From: Candidatus Tokpelaia sp. JSC189
GTDB taxonomy: Bacteria; Pseudomonadota; Alphaproteobacteria; Rhizobiales; Rhizobiaceae
Direction of reading: 5' to 3'
Assembly (NCBI GenBank): GCA_003331045.1
Contig: QENA01000012.1
Coordinates: forward strand, 1-64,000
DNA length: 64,000 nt
Of this stretch, positions 58,649 to 64,000 are shown in pieces (the stretch's first letter is position 1; each line of letters starts with the position of its first letter). The notes beneath the pieces were generated by a model. That model was not told the origin of the DNA. It did not search any database and saw nothing but the letters and a program-made list of their open reading frames with translations. The translations under genes and the position numbers were made by a program.

Positions 58649-59911
58649 TCAAGATGATTTTGTCTTGGTCACCGGTTGTTTTATATTCGCCAGCATCCGC
58701 TGCATGTCATTGCCGCTCGGAGTCTGAAAAACCCTCAGGCCGAAATCAGGCATGATGGAATAGAGATGATCAAAAATATCTGATTGAATGGCTTCATATT
58801 TGGTCCAGACAGTCGTGTTGGCAAAACAGTAGATTTCAAGAGGAAGCCCTTCGGACACCGGTGATAGCTGTCTGACCATTCTGGTCATACCTTCATGAAT
58901 GTGGGGATGGTTCTTGATATAAGCTTCGACATAAGCCCGAAAGGTACCGATGTTTGTCAATTTTCTGACATTAGCGATAATGGTTTTGTCAGCATTAAGC
59001 TTTTTGTTCCATTCGGAAATTTCTTGCGTCTTATCTTTGATATAGTTTTTAATCTGTCTGTATTGGGAAAGATACTTTATATCTTTTTCTGTAAGGAAAA
59101 CAATACTTGACTGATCAATGTAAAGCGAACGCTTAATGCGGCGACCTCCGGATTCCTGCATGCCGCGCCAATTTTTAACCGGATCGGTTACAAGTTTGCG
59201 GATTGGAACCGTGGTAATCGTATTGTCAAAATTTTTGACCTTGACCGTATGGAGGGCGATTTCTGTTATGTCACCATTGGTTCCAACCGAGGGAATTTCA
59301 ATCCAGTCGCCAATCCGAACCATATCCGTTGAGGATATCTGGATACCGGCAACAAGAGATAGAAGTGTGTCCTGAAAAACCAGAAGAAGCACAGCAGCCA
59401 TGGCACCCAGTCCTGAAAGCAGGATAAGCGGCGAGCGGTCCAGCAGGATTGCCACAATCAATATTGTAGCAACGGAATAGAGTACGATCTTGGCAATCTG
59501 AATCAGGCCCTTGATTTGTCTGAATTTGGCTTTCTGTCGTCGACGGTAAAGCAAATCAACAAAGTTCAGTAGTGCGGAAATGGTTAGCGCTATAGTCAAG
59601 GTAATAAAAGCGTTAGCGACATTGTGTACGATCATAGCCAGTTTAGGAGTTATGCCAGGAATGAGATCAATTCCGTATGAAAAAACAAGCACTGGGGCAA
59701 CATTGGTCAGGCGGCTGATCATTAGGCGTGTATCCGCATCTTCTCCCTGGTCAATTAGGGTAAGAAGCTTGTAGGAGGCACGCAGCAGTAGGTAGCCTAC
59801 CAAAAAATTGATAATAAAAGCCGCAAACAGAAGGCTCAGAAGGCAAATAAAAGTTTCCAACCATGGGTATTCTGATAAAAAGTTGTGCATAAATTGCATA
59901 ATTTGTTGCAT
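58649..59911 (-). CDS. MscS-family mechanosensitive channel (YbdG type)
   Basis: A 420-residue small-conductance mechanosensitive channel of the longer YbdG/MscM-like group. Five hydrophobic helices fill about residues 20-195. The pore-lining region is GLGAMAAVLLLVFQDTLLSL, followed by the beta domain VRIGDWIEIPSVGTNGDITE and TTVPIRKLVTDPVKNW. It releases solutes on hypo-osmotic shock. AGGAAAAAGG before ATG 59911 supports that start over the longer frame to 59995. Confidence 0.9.
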   Translation of the reverse strand: MQQIMQFMHNFLSEYPWLETFICLLSLLFAAFIINFLVGYLLLRASYKLLTLIDQGEDADTRLMISRLTNVAPVLVFSYGIDLIPGITPKLAMIVHNVANAFITLTIALTISALLNFVDLLYRRRQKAKFRQIKGLIQIAKIVLYSVATILIVAILLDRSPLILLSGLGAMAAVLLLVFQDTLLSLVAGIQISSTDMVRIGDWIEIPSVGTNGDITEIALHTVKVKNFDNTITTVPIRKLVTDPVKNWRGMQESGGRRIKRSLYIDQSSIVFLTEKDIKYLSQYRQIKNYIKDKTQEISEWNKKLNADKTIIANVRKLTNIGTFRAYVEAYIKNHPHIHEGMTRMVRQLSPVSEGLPLEIYCFANTTVWTKYEAIQSDIFDHLYSIMPDFGLRVFQTPSGNDMQRMLANIKQPVTKTKSS

Positions 59912-60199
59912 GCCTTTTTCCTTTAAAGGGTGTTTTACATTCTCCAGAATAACAGCGGGATTTATCATCCTGTATAACACTGTTGTGTGAATCACAGCGC
60001 AACATATTGCACAGTCAAAAAAAATATACTGAAAATATTATCAGATTTTAGTCAAGTTTGAACTTGACCAGAAAGTAACAGATGATATCGAGCGTTGCTT
60101 GCATTTTTTACATGATTATGTATAATTTATATATATTTGAAAGGGCGCCGGTTGTTCAGATCTGGCTGTTCTATTAATCACATATGGTAGTCTTCATTC

Positions 60200-62125
60200 A
60201 TGCGTTTTTCAGCTGATTTTCTGGATGAAATCCGTTCTCGAGTTCCGATTTCAGCTGTTGTAGGGACGCATGTCACCTTTGATCGGAAAAAGACCAATAT
60301 CTCACGCGGGGATTTCTGGGCATGCTGTCCTTTTCATGCGGAAAAGACGCCGAGCTTTCATTGTGATGACCGGCGCGGACGTTACCATTGTTTCAGCTGT
60401 GGAGTGAGTGGTGATCATTTCCGCTTTCTTAGCGAGCTTAAGGGGCTTGCCTTTTATGAAGCGGTTGAGCGCCTTGCCGATATGGCTGGTATTTCCATGC
60501 CATCGCCTGATCCAGAGACTGAAAAGCGTGAGGTTGAGCGAGCTGCCCTTTATGGTATCATGGAATTAGCGGCCAAGTTTTTTGAGCAATTGCTGCAAAA
60601 GGATGAAGGTGCCTCTGCGCGTGCCTATCTGCGCGGGCGTGCTCTTTCACCTAGGGTGCAGAAAATGTTTCATCTGGGTTATGCAGCTGACAGCCGTAAA
60701 TTGCTAAAGGAATTCCTGATTGCAAAAGGTGTGGGCAGTCGTCAACTTGAAGCATCTGGCCTGCTTGTTTCAGGGGATGATGTGTCTGTGTCCTATGACC
60801 GTTTCCGCAACCGCATCATGTTTCCGATTGAAAATGCCCGCGGACGGATTGTCGGTTTTGGCGGCCGGGCGCTTTCATCTGCTACCAAGGCAAAATATCT
60901 AAATTCTCCAGAAACGGAACTTTTTCGCAAAGGATGTATGCTTTATAATTTTCCCCGTGCACGCCGGGCAAGTCAGTCAGTTGACGAGGCAGGAGGGAGG
61001 CCGATTATTGTTGTGGAAGGCTATATGGATGTGATTGCTCTTGCCGGGGTCGGTTTTGAGGAGACTGTCGCGCCGCTTGGCACAGCATTGACAAAAGATC
61101 AGCTGCAATTGCTGTGGCGCTATTCTAGCCAGCCAGTTTTGTGTTTTGATGGTGATGAGGCGGGTCGTAATGCGGCACTGCGGGCACTTGACCGTGCCCT
61201 GCCTCTAATAAGGGCTGGTGTTTCGTTGAATTTTGTGCTTTTACCACAGGGTAGGGACCCCGATGATGTCATCTGCGAAGGAGGAAAACAGTTTTTTAAT
61301 GAGCTGCTTGGGCAGGCAGTGCCCCTGGCTGAAATGCTTTGGCAGCGGGAAACGCAAGGTCAGGTGTTTGAAACACCCGAAAGTCGCGCTGCTTTGGAAA
61401 AACGTCTGCATGATGCTGCTTTTACCATCAAGGATGGAAGTCTGCGTTATTATTATCTTCAGGATATCCGCGAGCGGATGCGGGTGTTTTTCAAGCCCTC
61501 TCCTTTTGTACCCTTCCTCAAGGAAAGGAAGACAAACCGTTATGACAACAGGCAGAGTACAACCCCAGGTCGGTTGTATTTTTCAGAAAGTCTGATCCAT
61601 TCTGAACTGGTGGAAAACCGTGGGGAGCCTATCCTTATGCGTGAGGCGGCAATCTTGGTAACGCTTGCCAGCCACCCGCAGTTATGGAACGAGAATTTTG
61701 AGACACTAGCTCTCCTTGAGTTCGGCAATCGGGATCTGGTGGAGTTACATTGTGCAATGTTGGATATACTGGCGGAATGGCATCCTAATGATGCCGATTC
61801 TATGTTCCGGTTTTTGGATAAAAAAGGGAAAAGTGCCATTATGGCTCGTATCATGCAGTTTGTGCGAGATTTTGGTATGCGCAGCGCTTTTACTGTTGCC
61901 CCCATTGAGGATGCTCGTGTGGCATTGAAACAGGCACTCTACTTGTATCAACGGGGGCGTTACTTATACAAAGAGTTACGAGAAATTGAAACAGAGATTC
62001 TCAACAACCCAGATAGCAATATATTTTCTCTGTTGAATGGTGTTAAGAACGAACTTGAGCGCGTAAACGCTACCGATGTTCTGATTGAAGGGTTTGGTTT
62101 ATGGGATGTGGATGCGAATCATTAA
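60200..62125 (+). CDS. dnaG: DNA primase
   Basis: Primase for replication, 641 residues. The zinc-binding domain has CPFH (Cys43, His46) and YHCFSC (Cys64, Cys67). The catalytic TOPRIM domain has VVEGYMDVIAL (Glu273) and CFDGDEAGRNAA (Asp317, Asp319). The C-terminal helicase-binding domain is less conserved. The ribosome-binding site is weak. It precedes rpoD, the ancient macromolecular-synthesis arrangement without rpsU. Confidence 0.95.
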   Translation: MRFSADFLDEIRSRVPISAVVGTHVTFDRKKTNISRGDFWACCPFHAEKTPSFHCDDRRGRYHCFSCGVSGDHFRFLSELKGLAFYEAVERLADMAGISMPSPDPETEKREVERAALYGIMELAAKFFEQLLQKDEGASARAYLRGRALSPRVQKMFHLGYAADSRKLLKEFLIAKGVGSRQLEASGLLVSGDDVSVSYDRFRNRIMFPIENARGRIVGFGGRALSSATKAKYLNSPETELFRKGCMLYNFPRARRASQSVDEAGGRPIIVVEGYMDVIALAGVGFEETVAPLGTALTKDQLQLLWRYSSQPVLCFDGDEAGRNAALRALDRALPLIRAGVSLNFVLLPQGRDPDDVICEGGKQFFNELLGQAVPLAEMLWQRETQGQVFETPESRAALEKRLHDAAFTIKDGSLRYYYLQDIRERMRVFFKPSPFVPFLKERKTNRYDNRQSTTPGRLYFSESLIHSELVENRGEPILMREAAILVTLASHPQLWNENFETLALLEFGNRDLVELHCAMLDILAEWHPNDADSMFRFLDKKGKSAIMARIMQFVRDFGMRSAFTVAPIEDARVALKQALYLYQRGRYLYKELREIETEILNNPDSNIFSLLNGVKNELERVNATDVLIEGFGLWDVDANH

Positions 62126-62141
62126 AATGATTCGCTTTTTT
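62114..62141 (+). terminator. Terminator overlapping the dnaG stop
   Basis: GCGAATCATT (62114-62123) and AATGATTCGC (62126-62135) make a perfect 10-bp stem followed by six T. The TAA stop of dnaG lies in the loop. It should limit read-through into rpoD, which must then have its own promoter in the 230-base gap. Confidence 0.75.
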
Positions 62142-62373
62142 ATCGCGAATCAGCCACGAGAATCTGATAAATGTTCAAGTGTATTGAATTTAAGCGGGTT
62201 GAACCACAGAGGCGGGTGAATATTGGTAAGCTCGGCTTGGACAAAAGCAACCATTCAGTGCATAATGCGATGTTTTATGCGGAAATGGAAGAAGAGCAAG
62301 CTGGTTTTGTGCGCTTAAATATAGACGTTTGTCGCTTGTGCAACCCCTATGTAATGTCTGGAGTTTGGACGAT

Positions 62374-64000
62374 ATGGCTAGCAAGGCTAAGCAAAACAAG
62401 GATGCGCAAACAGACCCTGAGGTAAATGTGGACAGTTCTCCCCTTGACCTTTCTGATGATGCTGTCAAGAAAATGATCAAGCTTGCCAAGAAGCGTGGCT
62501 ATATCACTATGGATGAGCTCAATGCTGTTTTGCCTTCTGAGCAGGTTACGTCAGAGCAGATTGAAGACACAATGGCGATGCTGTCTGATATAGGCATCAA
62601 TGTTGTTGAGGATGATGAACAGGAGGTGGGTTCTGATGCCGATGCGGCGGTGATAGATGGAGGCGATCTGGTCGAGGCAACAGGAACAGCCCTTGCCACC
62701 ACAGCCAAGCGTGAGCCGGCGGACCGAACCGATGATCCAGTGCGCATGTATTTGCGCGAGATGGGTGCGGTTGAGCTTTTGTCACGCGAGGGTGAAATTG
62801 CCATTGCCAAGCGAATTGAAGCTGGCCGTGAGACGATGATCGCTGGTCTTTGCGAAAGTCCACTGACATTTCAGGCGCTTATCATTTGGCGTGATGAACT
62901 CAAGGATTCGCGTATTCTGCTGCGTGAAATCATTGATCTTGAAACTACCTATTCCGGCCCTGAGGCCAAGCAGGCCCCGCTTGTCAAGCGAATTGAGGAA
63001 AAAAAGCCAAAACAAGAACCACTATACCATAATACATGTGATGATGACATTACTAATGTTGGTGGTGAAATTCTTCTTGAGGAAGAAGATGATGATGATG
63101 ATGAGACCAATCTTTCGCTTGCTGTGATGGAAGCGGAGTTGCGTCCTCAGGTTATGGAAACACTTGATTTTATTGCCGATATTTATATCAAGCTGCGCAA
63201 ATTGCAGGATCAGCAGGTTGAAAGCAGTCTTTCTACCTCTGATGAAGGCAGCCTGTCGACAAGCCAGAAACGCCGTTATAAAGAGCTGAAATACCAGCTG
63301 ATCAAGGCTGTTAAATCACTTTCGCTGAATCAGAATCGTATCGAATCCCTTGTGGAGCAGCTTTACGATATCAATAAACGCTTGGTTCAGAATGAAGGCA
63401 AACTGAAACGCCTTGCCGATTCCTATGGTGTGTACCATGAAGAGTTCCTGAAGGAATATCAAGGCAGGGAGCTTGATCCCGATTGGGTCAATTATATTGC
63501 GACTCTGTCGGAGCGTAGATGGCAGCAGTTTTCTGTGAGCGAAACAAAAAACATTCAGTCTCTGCGTGGCGAAATTCAGATTTTGGCACAGGAGACAGGT
63601 ATTTCCATTGGCGAGTTCCGCCGCATTGTCAATCAGGTGCAAAAGGGTGAACGTGAGGCAGCCATCGCCAAGAAGGAAATGGTGGAAGCCAACCTGAGGC
63701 TGGTTATTTCTATTGCTAAAAAATATACCAACCGCGGTCTGCAATTGCTTGATCTCATTCAGGAGGGCAATATCGGCCTGATGAAGGCTGTAGACAAGTT
63801 TGAATATCGTCGCGGTTACAAGTTTTCGACTTATGCAACATGGTGGATCCGGCAAGCGATTACCCGTTCGATTGCCGATCAGGCGCGGACAATCCGCATC
63901 CCAGTCCATATGATTGAAACAATCAATAAGATTGTGCGCACATCGCGTCAGATGCTGCATGAAATCGGGCGTGAGCCGACGCCGGAAGAACTTTCGGAAA
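62374..64000 (+). CDS. rpoD: RNA polymerase sigma-70 factor, 5' part
   Basis: The primary sigma factor, cut by the right edge of the window after 542 codons. The start [10 protein letters not shown] leads to region 1.1 ([20 protein letters not shown]) and region 1.2 ([17 protein letters not shown]). A long acidic non-conserved insert (about 200-250, with a run of Glu/Asp) follows, then regions 2.1-2.4 ([35 protein letters not shown]) and the beginning of region 3. Everything seen is intact. Confidence 0.96.
   Translation, partial: MASKAKQNKDAQTDPEVNVDSSPLDLSDDAVKKMIKLAKKRGYITMDELNAVLPSEQVTSEQIEDTMAMLSDIGINVVEDDEQEVGSDADAAVIDGGDLVEATGTALATTAKREPADRTDDPVRMYLREMGAVELLSREGEIAIAKRIEAGRETMIAGLCESPLTFQALIIWRDELKDSRILLREIIDLETTYSGPEAKQAPLVKRIEEKKPKQEPLYHNTCDDDITNVGGEILLEEEDDDDDETNLSLAVMEAELRPQVMETLDFIADIYIKLRKLQDQQVESSLSTSDEGSLSTSQKRRYKELKYQLIKAVKSLSLNQNRIESLVEQLYDINKRLVQNEGKLKRLADSYGVYHEEFLKEYQGRELDPDWVNYIATLSERRWQQFSVSETKNIQSLRGEIQILAQETGISIGEFRRIVNQVQKGEREAAIAKKEMVEANLRLVISIAKKYTNRGLQLLDLIQEGNIGLMKAVDKFEYRRGYKFSTYATWWIRQAITRSIADQARTIRIPVHMIETINKIVRTSRQMLHEIGREPTPEELSE

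Noticed and set aside
1..64000. CRISPR arrays, prophage or defence islands
   Set aside because: No regularly spaced repeats, cas, phage structural or restriction genes were seen; the only dispersed repeat is the 423-bp unit.

Overview
The window looks like the chromosome of an alphaproteobacterium of the order Hyphomicrobiales (Rhizobiales), close to the Brucella/Bartonella branch. The signs are the chvI-chvG-hprK-EIIA-HPr block, TrcR (DUF1013), a DivL with tyrosine in place of the phospho-histidine, cobS-cobT-J protein-BolA, the alphaproteobacterial AddA/AddB pair, DUF4167, RpoH and the yqeY-dnaG-rpoD neighbourhood. The DNA is AT-rich by eye, with many stretches of 0.3-1.4 kb without a gene and several genes caught in decay. 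This fits a host-associated lineage undergoing genome reduction. Species cannot be fixed from the sequence alone.

Layout. 0-2 kb: pyrF, flanked by inverted copies of an unidentified repeat. 2-9 kb: ApbC, then ChvI/ChvG, HPr kinase, EIIA-Man and HPr. 9-13 kb: TrcR, a quinone oxidoreductase, purE, a wrecked purK, rpmJ and a likely 6S RNA. 13-18 kb: fau, a YmdB-type phosphoesterase, yebC, a Trm112-like protein and leuB. 18-26 kb: alr followed by a dadA relic, a wrecked NCS2 purine permease, an inositol-monophosphatase-like protein that has lost metal ligands, efp, opgC and a frameshifted rcdA. 26-31 kb: ruvCAB, a ybgC relic and an ABC exporter. 31-37 kb: cobT, cobS, a J protein, bolA, xerC and trxA. 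37-50 kb, minus strand: addA-addB, tsaE (its usual phosphotransferase half lost), divL and ahcY. 50-57 kb: fpr, eda, trhO, rpoH, rluD, a small membrane protein and DUF4167. 57-64 kb: the second full repeat copy, yqeY, a YbdG-type mechanosensitive channel, dnaG and the 5' part of rpoD.

How it fits together. DNA repair is well represented (RuvABC, AddAB, XerC), as are stress and global regulation (ChvIG, RpoH, RpoD, 6S RNA). Three members of the CtrA/cell-cycle circuit appear (TrcR, DivL, RcdA), and one of them is broken. Decay has hit metabolism and transport: purK, dadA, a purine permease, ybgC and probably the AmgK-type kinase fused to TsaE. No CRISPR array, tRNA, rRNA, prophage or complete insertion sequence was seen. 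The least explained items are the perfect 423-bp repeat (two copies plus an inverted fragment that ends pyrF), the G10 and C8 tracts inside chvG and chvI, and the SuhB-like protein with a damaged active site.
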